Assembly (NCBI GenBank): GCA_003450555.1
Contig: DMFQ01000456.1
Coordinates: 1,947 to 17,617 of the forward strand
Origin: Ktedonobacter sp.
GTDB taxonomy: Bacteria; Chloroflexota; Ktedonobacteria; Ktedonobacterales; Ktedonobacteraceae
Reading direction: 5' to 3'
Length of the DNA: 15,671 nucleotides
A program made the position numbers and the translations under genes. How positions within the stretch are numbered: the stretch's first letter is position 1; every line of letters begins with the position of its first letter. Of the stretch, positions 6,880-13,975 are shown one piece after another. The notes under the pieces are model-generated. The model was not told where the DNA came from and did no database searches. It worked only from the letters and a program-made list of their open reading frames with translations.

Positions 6880-8157
6880 CTAGCGCCCACTTCCTACTGG
6901 CACATAGGCGCCATTGGTTGTGTATAGAGGCTGCATAGGTTGTGGATTGGCAACCCAACCATGCCCAGGAACAAAGGTTGCGCCGGTACCGCCATTGCCC
7001 CATTGTGACTTCGTCTCAAAAGGAACAGGCGAGCCAAATGAGGGAGGTAGCGCATCAGTTGTGGGGGTAGTAGCAACCCAGGATGGCTGAGGGTTCGTCG
7101 CATACCCTTGAGCAAGATAGCCATTATTCGAACCATTTGAAACGGAACCTGATGAAGTCGGCGATAATTGGTTCACATAGGTCGGTGGCATCGCGACATG
7201 TATCAGGCCAAGTGCTATCAGTTCACCTGCTATCCGGCACAGCAGATCAGCTGGCATACCTAATTGCTGACAAGCCGCGTGTAATGTAGTACGCCCATCA
7301 ACTCGCGTGAGTACACGCCATTGATCAGGCGTGATCTGCAGTTGCGGGTTGCGCTCACGGAGAGCAGAAAGATCTAGTGGTTTTAACACCATTTCAGGCC
7401 TCATAAATGAGGTATCGATGCGCATCAGCGGGAGAGGTTGACTGACACGCGTTGGTTGTGAAAGGGGAGGTAAAGCGTGTGCATCAGCATCACTGAACAT
7501 ATTTACGGAGGAAAAGGATGGTGCAGGCGATGGAAACGAGGCCTCAGATGGTGGTGTTTCCATAATAAATTGCGCTGCACTCAATAGTGGAGCGGACTGA
7601 GGAGGCACTATCGTCTCGCACTGCTCTTGCTTGATTTGCAATGGAGCTTCGCTCCGTTCATGTTGTTGATGTTGTACCCTCTCTGCTACTGTCGGAGTGG
7701 ATGGTAACAACACAGCAGGAGAAAGAGCAACCAGCAGGCGATCGGCTGGCGATTGTGTTCCATCCTCAAAATAGATCTTGCCGCTTTGCCAGGCGAGAAG
7801 CGCCTGTATCACTCTACTCGCTTCATTCGTTGCCCAGGCACGAATGGCCTCATGACTCACATAGCCAAGGTCTATGAGCGCCAGAGCCAGCCGCGTCTCA
7901 CTCGGTTGCACTACACCTACAGCTATGTGTGCATCCTGCAAGGCCTTTGGCGAGATTACTCCAGCCTGTAACAGGCGATCCGCCAGTGTTGAGTTTGGCT
8001 GCACCGGGCCAATACACATCAACCGTCCATCTCTAAAATAGAGTTCTACCCACTGAACCTCTTGTTTAACAATGAGCAACCCGGTTTTAGCATAAGTCTC
8101 AATTCCTTGTAAGACCAATGATAGATTGAGTTGCTCTAACTGACCTATGAGTGACAC
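6880..8157 (-). CDS. DUF4388 (PatA-like N-terminal) domain protein with low-complexity tail
   Basis: The 425-residue protein starts with a DUF4388/PatA N-terminal-type domain at about 1-145 (SLIGQLEQLNLSLVLQ, then TGLLIV and the strand WVELYFRDGRL), including the usual helical part with LALALIDLGYVS and GKIYFEDG. A proline/serine/glutamine-rich linker spans about 150-262. A second small domain at about 268-322 resembles the winged-helix-like segment found with DUF4388 (ITPDQWRVLTRVDGRTTL ending in ELIALGLI). The last 100 residues are a disordered tail rich in G, S, N, P and Q. DUF4388 proteins occur beside response regulators and MglA/roadblock GTPases in gliding and filamentous bacteria, so a signalling or scaffold role is inferred. 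The start is GTG with GGTGAG 5 nt upstream. There is no transmembrane segment. Confidence 0.75.
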   Translation of the reverse strand: MSLIGQLEQLNLSLVLQGIETYAKTGLLIVKQEVQWVELYFRDGRLMCIGPVQPNSTLADRLLQAGVISPKALQDAHIAVGVVQPSETRLALALIDLGYVSHEAIRAWATNEASRVIQALLAWQSGKIYFEDGTQSPADRLLVALSPAVLLPSTPTVAERVQHQQHERSEAPLQIKQEQCETIVPPQSAPLLSAAQFIMETPPSEASFPSPAPSFSSVNMFSDADAHALPPLSQPTRVSQPLPLMRIDTSFMRPEMVLKPLDLSALRERNPQLQITPDQWRVLTRVDGRTTLHAACQQLGMPADLLCRIAGELIALGLIHVAMPPTYVNQLSPTSSGSVSNGSNNGYLAQGYATNPQPSWVATTPTTDALPPSFGSPVPFETKSQWGNGGTGATFVPGHGWVANPQPMQPLYTTNGAYVPVGSGR

Positions 8158-8406
8158 AGTAACTCACCGCCCGTCCAAAAACGGCTCTTAATGCCAATGT
8201 ACATCCCGTCCCCCACCCCTACGGAACAGTACAGCAGATTAAGAGACCACTACGAAATGTTGCGCTACAAATAGAAGTCTACTCAATTTGTCCAGCTTTT
8301 CTTACTAGGCTTCACAAACTTGACGGACACTGTCAACATTACTAGGTAAGCGGGGCTTTCTGAACAGGGTTCACCGAATTATTCGAGAAAACACTGATCA
8401 TCAAAT
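8158..8406. other. Intergenic region with an inverted repeat, no gene seen
   Basis: This stretch separates the DUF4388 start from the tRNA-Ser terminator. It holds an 8-bp inverted repeat (CTCTTAAT at 8185-8192, ATTAAGAG at 8238-8245) and two copies of TTACTAGG (8302-8309, 8339-8346) flanking a partial palindrome, TTGAC-N7-GTCAA. These may be part of the DUF4388 promoter region. No hexamer pair is convincing and no ORF or RNA fold is supported. Confidence 0.3.
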
Positions 8407-8429
8407 AAAAAAGGCGCCATTGCCTTTTT
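8407..8429 (-). terminator. Rho-independent terminator of tRNA-Ser
   Basis: On the minus strand AAAAAGGC pairs with GCCTTTTT around a 6-nt loop, directly followed by a further T and an AT-rich tail. It begins 3 nt after the tRNA 3' end, so it ends the tRNA-Ser transcript. Confidence 0.75.
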
Positions 8430-8432
8430 CAG

Positions 8433-8516
8433 CGGAGGGAAAGGGATTCGAACCCCTGGGGCTGTTAACCCAGCTGTTTTCAAGACAGCCGCAATAGACC
8501 ACTCTGCCATCCCTCC
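8433..8516 (-). tRNA. tRNA-Ser (anticodon UGA)
   Basis: The 84-nt minus-strand gene folds as a class II tRNA. The acceptor GGAGGGA pairs fully with TCCCTCC, and the discriminator is G as expected for serine. The anticodon stem GCTGT/ACAGC holds CTTGAAA with anticodon TGA. A 15-nt variable arm (GGG/CCC stem) and the T-loop TTCGAAT are present. CCA is not encoded. The gene lies 68 nt downstream of serS on the same strand, with no clear terminator between, so co-transcription is possible. Confidence 0.95.
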
Positions 8517-8584
8517 GTGCAACAGTTTACCACATGACTTATCCAAAATGGAAGCCTTCTACGAAAATTTCTCTTAAAAAGCGC

Positions 8585-9904
8585 CTATTTCTGGCTGTAG
8601 CCGCCTGCTAAGCCCCCTTTTTGAGCTTTATCAGACCAGGAAGAGAGCATTGAGGTACCCATATAGGGACGTAGGACTTTTGGGATAATGACTGTGCCAT
8701 CGGCTTGTTGGTATGCCTCTAAAATGGCAGCCAAAGTTCGCCCAACGGCCAGGCCTGATCCATTTAACGTGTGCGCAAACTCGACGCGACCGCCACTCGT
8801 TGGACGATATCTGATATTGGCGCGTCGTGCCTGGAAGGCTTCGCAATTGCTCACCGAGGAAATCTCCACATACCGGCCCTGTCCTGGCATCCAGACCTCT
8901 AGATCAAGTGTCTTCGCGGCAGCAAAAGGTAAATTGGGAGCACAGAGTGTTACCACACGATAGGATAGCTCCAAACTACGCAAGACGGCCTCGGCGTGTC
9001 CCAGCATCTGATCCAATACTGCATATGAGTCATGAGGCTCGACAATTTGAAAAAGCTCTACTTTGTTGAATTGGTGTAGACGCAGCAATCCGCGCGTCTG
9101 GCGGGAGGCTGAACCGGCCTCGCGTCGAAAAGCGGTCGTCCAGGCTACATAGCGGATGGGGAGTGAGTCTGGCGGCAAAATCGAGTCGCTATGCACTCCC
9201 ACAAGTGGAACCTCCGCGGTAGGATTGAGATACAGTTCATCTTCGGTACATGTATATGCCTGGTCTTCAAATTTTGGCAATTGGCCTGCCCCGAGCATTA
9301 CTGAGCGCTTTACAAGGAAAGGAGGAAGAATTTCTGTATACCCATGCTCACATGTATGCAGATCGAGCATAAACGAGATCAAGGCTCGTTCCAGTCGCGC
9401 CCCCGCGCCCTTCAAGATAACAAAACGGCTGCCAGCGATCTTTGTTCCAGCTTCAAAATCAATAATGCCCAGCCGTTCACCCAGTTCCCAGTGTGCTTGT
9501 GCCTCGAAGTTCAGGGTAACTGGTTCTCCCCAGCGCCTTAGTTCGTAATCCTCAGATGCTGAATCTCCCCCATCCTTGACACTCTGATGAGGAATATTTG
9601 GCAAGCCAAGCAATAGCGGTTGAAGATGCGTATCGTTATCAGCGATTTGTAATTCGAGCTGACGTATATCCTGTGAAATAGCTTTGATCCGCTTGCTCAG
9701 TTCGGTGCGTCGTTCAAGGGAAGCAACGCGCACTGCCTCTTTGAGCGGTTTCAAGGCAGCATAGAGTCCATCGCAGCGTGTGACGAGACCGCGCTTCTGT
9801 TCAGTCAGTCGGAGTAGTTCGTCGATATTTTGTGAGTCACGACGTCGATCTAATCCCTCTCTGACTACCTGGGGATTTTGGCGAATAAAATCAAGGCTCA
9901 ACAT
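8585..9904 (-). CDS. serS: Serine--tRNA ligase (SerRS)
   Basis: The 439-residue class II synthetase charges tRNA-Ser. The N-terminal coiled-coil arm that grips the tRNA variable arm covers about 30-100. NPTAEVPL at 227-234 carries the serine-binding TxE. Motif 2 is FRREAGSASRQTRGLLRLHQF at 259-279, EISSVSNCEAFQARR spans 347-361, and motif 3 is NGSGLAVGRTL at 381-391. The segment before FAAAKTLDLEVW reads CAPNLPF (321-327) where most SerRS have C-x-GD-x-x-F, a local divergence. The ATG at 9904 matches the family N-terminus (MLSLDFIRQNPQVV); the 13 extra in-frame codons upstream overlap the promoter. There is no ribosome binding site and the promoter predicts a leaderless mRNA. tRNA-Ser(UGA) follows it. 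Confidence 0.95.
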   Translation of the reverse strand: MLSLDFIRQNPQVVREGLDRRRDSQNIDELLRLTEQKRGLVTRCDGLYAALKPLKEAVRVASLERRTELSKRIKAISQDIRQLELQIADNDTHLQPLLLGLPNIPHQSVKDGGDSASEDYELRRWGEPVTLNFEAQAHWELGERLGIIDFEAGTKIAGSRFVILKGAGARLERALISFMLDLHTCEHGYTEILPPFLVKRSVMLGAGQLPKFEDQAYTCTEDELYLNPTAEVPLVGVHSDSILPPDSLPIRYVAWTTAFRREAGSASRQTRGLLRLHQFNKVELFQIVEPHDSYAVLDQMLGHAEAVLRSLELSYRVVTLCAPNLPFAAAKTLDLEVWMPGQGRYVEISSVSNCEAFQARRANIRYRPTSGGRVEFAHTLNGSGLAVGRTLAAILEAYQQADGTVIIPKVLRPYMGTSMLSSWSDKAQKGGLAGGYSQK

Positions 9905-9910
9905 GAGCAC

Positions 9911-9919
9911 AGTATAGCA
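9911..9919 (-). promoter_or_regulatory. Extended -10 promoter of serS, predicted leaderless
   Basis: On the minus strand TGC-TATACT forms an extended -10 element. Its last base is seven positions before the A of the serS ATG, so the predicted +1 is the start codon itself. No good -35 is seen at 17 nt, which an extended -10 can tolerate. The lack of a Shine-Dalgarno sequence agrees. Confidence 0.55.
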
Positions 9920-9990
9920 TACATAAGAAGCATTTTCTCTCAACTTCTATTGGCATACCTCAATGGGTAACAGGTTTTGTCCTTATTCCG

Positions 9991-10019
9991 TTGACGATGA
10001 AAGAACCATCCTTTATAAT
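9991..10019 (+). promoter_or_regulatory. Sigma-70-type promoter of the response regulator gene
   Basis: TTGACG (9991-9996) and a consensus TATAAT (10014-10019) are 17 nt apart. The predicted start near 10026 gives a 41-nt leader that contains AGGAAAAG before the ATG. Confidence 0.8.
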
Positions 10020-10066
10020 AAAACTGTTCTATTTAATAACACTATTCGCGACAGGAAAAGAAACAC

Positions 10067-10462
10067 ATGAGGATTGGACTACTCGAAGACAATACCGCGA
10101 TACATGAATACATTACCACAGTCCTGAAGCTGGCAGGACATACTGTCTCTACTCATACCGTTGGATTGTCGCTGTTGGATGAACTTTTGGCAGAACAAAG
10201 TACCCAGTCCTCTTTACCATATGACCTGGTAATCGTTGACCTCTTACTACCTGGTACCCTGTCTGGTCTGGCAGTAATCAATTCCATCCGACAGACCATT
10301 CCTCCTAAAACACTCCCCATCATTGTGGTGTCAGCGGCAAGTCAGCATCAATTAGCACAGATACACCAGCGTTTCCCCGATGTGCAGGTTTTACAGAAAC
10401 CCTTTTCAATGAAATCGCTTTTGCAATTGATCGAAACAAAGCATGTAGGCGATACGATCTAA
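10067..10462 (+). CDS. Single-domain response regulator (CheY-like receiver)
   Basis: The 131-residue protein is one receiver domain with no output domain. The acidic pocket is E7-D8 in GLLEDN, the phospho-acceptor is D58 in LVIVDLLLPG, the switch serine is S89 in VVSAAS, and the conserved lysine is K111 in QKPF. All catalytic residues are intact, so phosphorylation by a histidine kinase is expected; no kinase is encoded in the window. Stand-alone receivers usually act by protein binding. The start has AGGAAAAG and a strong promoter upstream. The next gene has its own promoter, so the two may be regulated separately. Confidence 0.92.
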   Translation: MRIGLLEDNTAIHEYITTVLKLAGHTVSTHTVGLSLLDELLAEQSTQSSLPYDLVIVDLLLPGTLSGLAVINSIRQTIPPKTLPIIVVSAASQHQLAQIHQRFPDVQVLQKPFSMKSLLQLIETKHVGDTI

Positions 10463-10484
10463 ATATCTCGTCTCTCCAAAATCT

Positions 10485-10513
10485 TTGCATATTAGATTGA
10501 TTTGGGGTAAACT
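10485..10513 (+). promoter_or_regulatory. Promoter of the DUF402 gene, near-leaderless
   Basis: TTGCAT (10485-10490) and TAAACT (10508-10513) have a 17-nt spacer. The predicted +1 near 10520 lies only 6 nt before the first in-frame ATG at 10526. Confidence 0.5.
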
Positions 10514-10525
10514 ATTACATGGTTA

Positions 10526-11026
10526 ATGGGTATTGTCACTCCAGTAAAGCATAAGAGCATGATAACGGTCGTGAAGCTTAATCCACAAAGGGAAGCAAAG
10601 ATACAGTATCAGGGAGAAGTAGTTGAACATCTATCTGATGGAGTGATTATTCGAGCATACTGGTCTCAACCCACAAAGAAACTAGGTTACGCTAGCTTTG
10701 AACCGGGAGACCGCTTTATAGAGTACTATTATACCGATCGGTGGTACAACATCTTTGATATTGCGAACGCTCAAGGCGTGAGAAAAGGCTGGTACTGCAA
10801 TATCGCTGAACCAGCCATTCTTTTTGCAGACCGGATTGAGCAGGTTGATCTGTTTCTGGATGTTTGGGTTAGCCCTGAAGGCGAAACGCTCATCCTCGAT
10901 GAAGCTGAATTCACCGCTGATACCACTCTCAGTACTCAGCAGCGTACAGGAGCGCGACAGGCTCTGCAAGAACTCTTACAGATGATTGCCGATCACAAAG
11001 AAGCGTTTTCAACGATAAGCACATAG
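10526..11026 (+). CDS. DUF402 family protein (possible nucleotide phosphatase)
   Basis: The 166-residue protein shows the DUF402 core: FEPGDRFIEYYYTDRWYN at 58-75, KGWYCNIAEPA at 87-97 and VDLFLDVWVSPEGE at 107-120, where D108 and D112 match the family's metal-binding aspartates. Characterised relatives include nucleoside tri/diphosphatases of Gram-positives (Ntdp) and FomD, which hydrolyses a cytidylyl intermediate in fosfomycin synthesis. A role in hydrolysing a nucleotide is therefore plausible, with substrate unknown. The start is uncertain: ATG at 10526 lacks a ribosome site but suits the promoter, while ATG at 10559 (giving MITVVKLNP) is the alternative and also lacks a clear site. It follows the response regulator gene by 63 nt. 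Confidence 0.8.
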   Translation: MGIVTPVKHKSMITVVKLNPQREAKIQYQGEVVEHLSDGVIIRAYWSQPTKKLGYASFEPGDRFIEYYYTDRWYNIFDIANAQGVRKGWYCNIAEPAILFADRIEQVDLFLDVWVSPEGETLILDEAEFTADTTLSTQQRTGARQALQELLQMIADHKEAFSTIST

Positions 11027-11094
11027 AGATTTGTTTAGTGTGTTGATATTACACTGTGATGAAGCCACATAGGACTTCAGAAGGACATATCTTG

Positions 11095-11532
11095 ATGGGA
11101 AAAAGAGGCGCCAGGCTGTTCCAGCAGGAGGTTGCTACCAGTGAAACCGGCTGGAACATTGTGGAGCTAGAGTCTCGCAGACAACTTCGCCAGAAGGTAA
11201 ACGAACTCATCAGACTCAGTAACATTTCTACATTTGCCACTAGCGAAATGCAGCAACAATTGCTCCTCGGCGTAGCAATGTTTGGTAGTCGACTCGCTGC
11301 GCAACTTGTGCGTTTGCTTCAAAGCGACGATCAACAGAAACGCCAGCATATCGTCTGGCTCCTAACTTTGTTGGACGATAAAGACACTATTCCTCTGCTT
11401 CAGCGTATGTCGCAGAACGAGCAGCTAGCCCGGTCTGTTCGGCTCTCAGCATCACTTGCGCTGGCAGGCATGGGTGCAACAGCAGAAAGCACTGAGCACT
11501 ATCAGCGCAAAAGTTCATACGCTATTGGCTAG
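11095..11532 (+). CDS. Small HEAT-like alpha-helical repeat protein
   Basis: The 145-residue protein is mostly helical and looks like two or three HEAT-type repeats: helices about 28-42, 50-76, 82-94 and 97-126, with the pattern LASxVRLSASLALAGMG-like near the end (LARSVRLSASLALAGMG at 111-127). Such repeats bind other proteins. The ATG at 11095 is preferred because AGAAGGA stands 9 nt upstream; earlier in-frame GTG (11056) and ATG (11059) have no ribosome site. It follows the DUF402 gene by 68 nt and precedes the transporter gene by 22 nt. No function can be assigned beyond a likely adaptor role. Confidence 0.6.
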   Translation: MGKRGARLFQQEVATSETGWNIVELESRRQLRQKVNELIRLSNISTFATSEMQQQLLLGVAMFGSRLAAQLVRLLQSDDQQKRQHIVWLLTLLDDKDTIPLLQRMSQNEQLARSVRLSASLALAGMGATAESTEHYQRKSSYAIG

Positions 11533-11554
11533 CTATCAGGAACTTAATGACACG

Positions 11555-12484
11555 ATGAAAGCCAAATCAGCTCCTGGAGAAGAGCCCCTCGCGCCTCCAA
11601 CTTCTACAGTGTCCGTCAAACACTCAAAGAGTGGGCTGGTTTATGTCTGTATTGGAACCTTCTTCTTCTCGACCAGCGCAATCTTTGTGCGCTGGTCCCA
11701 ACCGTTTAACTCGTTTGAAATAGCTTTCTGGCGCTTAGCCACAGCCACCCTCCTCGTCGCGCTCATGGGGCTAATCACTCATCAGCGTCTACTGCTGAAA
11801 CGCTCACAGATACCTCGTTTCCTTTTCTACGGTTTCGTGACGGCGCTACATTTCGTCTTTTATATTGCGTCACTCAGTTTTACGACGATTGCCCATACAC
11901 TGGCAATTACCTACACCTCGCCCATCTTTGTCACGCTCTTTTCCGCGCTTGTGTTGCATGAGCCTCTGCCACTCCGAAAATATTTTGGCATTGGGCTGAC
12001 TATTATTGGAGTCGCCATTATGGCTGGTTTTGAGCCTCATTACACCGCCTGTTCTCTTCACGGTCAATGCATGATCCTCGGTGATGGACTGGCTGTCCTA
12101 TCCGCGCTATGCTTCAGCATCTACTCAATTGCGGGTCGTGGAGAACGGGATCGCCATCCTCTTTTTCGCTACACGACGAACGTCTATGGGATGGCAGCCC
12201 TCTGGCTTGTACCGGTTATCCTCTTTTTCGCCTTTCAGCATGCCTATCCCTTAGCAGCATTTGGCGCGGTTGTAGCCCTGGGTGTATTTCCGCTTGGCCT
12301 GGGGCATACCCTGTATAACGCGTCTATTCGCAGAGTTCATGCCACCTACGCTAACCTGATAGCCACACAAGAGGTGACGGGAGGAGTCTTACTGGGTATT
12401 TTCTTGCTCCACGAGATTCCTCCGTTTACCACGATCATTGGTATGCTTGTGACATTGGTGGGAATTATGGGAGTGCTCCTCTGA
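11555..12484 (+). CDS. EamA/DMT-family transporter
   Basis: The 309-residue membrane protein has the two-EamA-domain layout of drug/metabolite transporters (about residues 28-158 and 174-309), with ten predicted transmembrane helices. Family features are the opening GTFFFSTSAIFVRWSQP at 34-50, FWRLATATLL at 58-67, ITYTSPIFVTLFSALVLHEPL at 118-138 and the mirror copy LIATQEVTGGVLLGIFLLHEIPP at 268-290. The start at 11555 leaves a short polar N-terminus of 26 residues; the frame is open upstream but overlaps the HEAT-like gene. AGGAA lies 11 nt before the start. The substrate (amino acid, metabolite or drug) cannot be told. Its stop is only 4 nt from the stop of the convergent DUF429 gene, so no separate terminator fits between them. 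Confidence 0.9.
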   Translation: MKAKSAPGEEPLAPPTSTVSVKHSKSGLVYVCIGTFFFSTSAIFVRWSQPFNSFEIAFWRLATATLLVALMGLITHQRLLLKRSQIPRFLFYGFVTALHFVFYIASLSFTTIAHTLAITYTSPIFVTLFSALVLHEPLPLRKYFGIGLTIIGVAIMAGFEPHYTACSLHGQCMILGDGLAVLSALCFSIYSIAGRGERDRHPLFRYTTNVYGMAALWLVPVILFFAFQHAYPLAAFGAVVALGVFPLGLGHTLYNASIRRVHATYANLIATQEVTGGVLLGIFLLHEIPPFTTIIGMLVTLVGIMGVLL

Positions 12485-12488
12485 TTGT

Positions 12489-13328
12489 TCAATAAGTCAA
12501 TGGATCGGCGAGACCTGGATCAACTATCCATCCTTCAACTTTATTACACTTCAAAGGTATGCCATAACCATTAGCTCGTTGGGAATAGGCCCAGGCAGCT
12601 TGCAGGGTGCAGAGTAGAGCGTCGATGTTGTCTGCCATGCTGTCCTGAATACATGTTTCAGCAAGCATATCAGGCAGTTCAATGGTTACACCGTAACGAG
12701 TTGACAGCCCAGGTGAAAGTAAACCGCGTATGATCTCGCGGCGAGCATGCTCTTTATCCAGAGTTTGTTTGCTTCGTTCATCGTTCTTATAGCTACGTTT
12801 GCCAATCAATTTGCGCACAACCAGAGCGGGATAGCCTTCAACCACTATTCTACTATCATTCGTTGGATGACATGGAAGAATGCTTACACCGGCCGCAAGC
12901 AGGCGAGGTGCACCTTGAAAAAACATTTTCCCTACAGGCACTCTCTGTAACATCATAGGGCTACATGCACCTGCATACCTGTCAGTTGTTCTTAAATGGT
13001 GTTTATCTCCTATCAGCCTGCTTTCACGATAATCAATCAGCGTTTGCTCAAACTGTGTTTTACCCATTAACGATAAAAGGTGAATGTATCCTTGCCAGGT
13101 TTCGGGCCAGCCAAGGTTGGAGAGTAGTTTTTGCGGGAGACCAAACGGAAAGTCGAGAGCAGCGACCCAGGGGCCAGGTAGTTGTAAAAATGACTCAAAT
13201 GCGGTAAAACTATCGAGCCTCAAAATCTCATTCACCCGCAAAAGTTCATCGTTCAAATCACATACGGCAGCAGTAATAGGTTTCTTGGAGCCCGGTGCGC
13301 TGGTAAAGTCGAGGCCAAATATCTTCAT
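12489..13328 (-). CDS. DUF429 family protein (predicted RNase H-like fold)
   Basis: The 279-residue protein opens with GLDFTSAP at 5-12 and has AALDFPFGLP at 56-65 and DSMADNIDALLCTLQAAWA at 229-247. These match the DUF429 pattern of three acidic strands or helices (D7, D59, D233/D236) predicted to form an RNase H-like nuclease fold. VVEGYPALV at 162-170 is another typical segment. Members are widespread but uncharacterised; nuclease activity is a fold-based prediction only. It lies 57 nt downstream of the MglA-like GTPase gene on the same strand without a visible terminator, so it is probably the last gene of that operon. The ribosome site is weak. Confidence 0.75.
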   Translation of the reverse strand: MKIFGLDFTSAPGSKKPITAAVCDLNDELLRVNEILRLDSFTAFESFLQLPGPWVAALDFPFGLPQKLLSNLGWPETWQGYIHLLSLMGKTQFEQTLIDYRESRLIGDKHHLRTTDRYAGACSPMMLQRVPVGKMFFQGAPRLLAAGVSILPCHPTNDSRIVVEGYPALVVRKLIGKRSYKNDERSKQTLDKEHARREIIRGLLSPGLSTRYGVTIELPDMLAETCIQDSMADNIDALLCTLQAAWAYSQRANGYGIPLKCNKVEGWIVDPGLADPLTY

Positions 13329-13385
13329 AGAAAGGTTGCCTACTTCTATCGTATGGGTAACCCAGGATGATGAGCAATGAGTGGC

Positions 13386-13961
13386 CTACAATTGCGCCAT
13401 CACATTTTTACTGATAGCCCTCAGGGTTGCAAAAACGCCCTTGCCATCGGAGGCAATAGCCTCAAAGCTGGGAACGCGTCGACGATTGAGATAGCGATCA
13501 AGTACATTTACTGGCAGGGCCGAAGGCATATCCCGCTTATTCCACTGCATAATAAAAGGGTAATTCCCCAGGTCTTTACCGATACGGCGCATATTCATCT
13601 CTAGTTCAGCGATGCTCTGCACATTTTCTTCAAACTTCTCAGCCTGAGAGTCCGTAACAAAGACGATGCCGTCAGCGCCATTGAGCACGGCCAAACGTGT
13701 GCGCTCATAGAGTATTTGCCCGGGCACAGTATAGAGGTGGAAACGCGTACGAAAACCGTGAACGGTTCCTAGATCGAGGGGAAGAAAATCAAAGAAGAGG
13801 GTTCGCTCGGTCTCTGTGGCAATGGAAAGCATGTCTCCACGCGCTTGTGGATTGATACTTTTAAAAACATGCTGTAAATTCGTCGTCTTCCCGCAATAAC
13901 CAATACCATAATAGACGATCTTGCAATGAATCTCGTGAGTAGCAATATTGATGAGAGCCAT
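13386..13961 (-). CDS. MglA-like small Ras-family GTPase
   Basis: The 191-residue protein aligns along its length with MglA, the GTPase that sets cell polarity and drives gliding and pili in Myxococcus. The P-loop GIGYCGKTT is at 19-27, the switch I region ATETERTLFFDFLP at 48-61 (R53 and T54 at MglA's catalytic positions), switch II TVPGQ at 78-82 (Q82 present; PGQ replaces the usual DxxG) and NKRD at 141-144. All catalytic residues seem intact, so it should bind and hydrolyse GTP. It lies 14 nt after a roadblock gene and downstream of a second one. Roadblock proteins of the MglB type are the known GTPase-activating partners, so the three genes most likely form a switch. Its output could be motility, polarity or hyphal growth; that is not visible. 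Confidence 0.93.
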   Translation of the reverse strand: MALINIATHEIHCKIVYYGIGYCGKTTNLQHVFKSINPQARGDMLSIATETERTLFFDFLPLDLGTVHGFRTRFHLYTVPGQILYERTRLAVLNGADGIVFVTDSQAEKFEENVQSIAELEMNMRRIGKDLGNYPFIMQWNKRDMPSALPVNVLDRYLNRRRVPSFEAIASDGKGVFATLRAISKNVMAQL

Positions 13962-13975
13962 AGGTGCTAGAACCT

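Noticed and set aside
8302..8346. TTACTAGG direct repeats flanking TTGAC-N7-GTCAA as a possible mobile-element scar
   Set aside because: There is no transposase, no terminal inverted repeats and the arms are too short; kept only as a note on the intergenic region.
8524..8547. Possible separate tRNA-Ser promoter (TTCCAT-N18-TAAACT on the minus strand)
   Set aside because: It would start transcription about one nucleotide before the tRNA and the -35 is poor, so it is not supported as a feature.
9156..9548. Plus-strand 130-codon ORF inside serS
   Set aside because: It is antisense to the conserved serS catalytic domain; no recognisable protein features.
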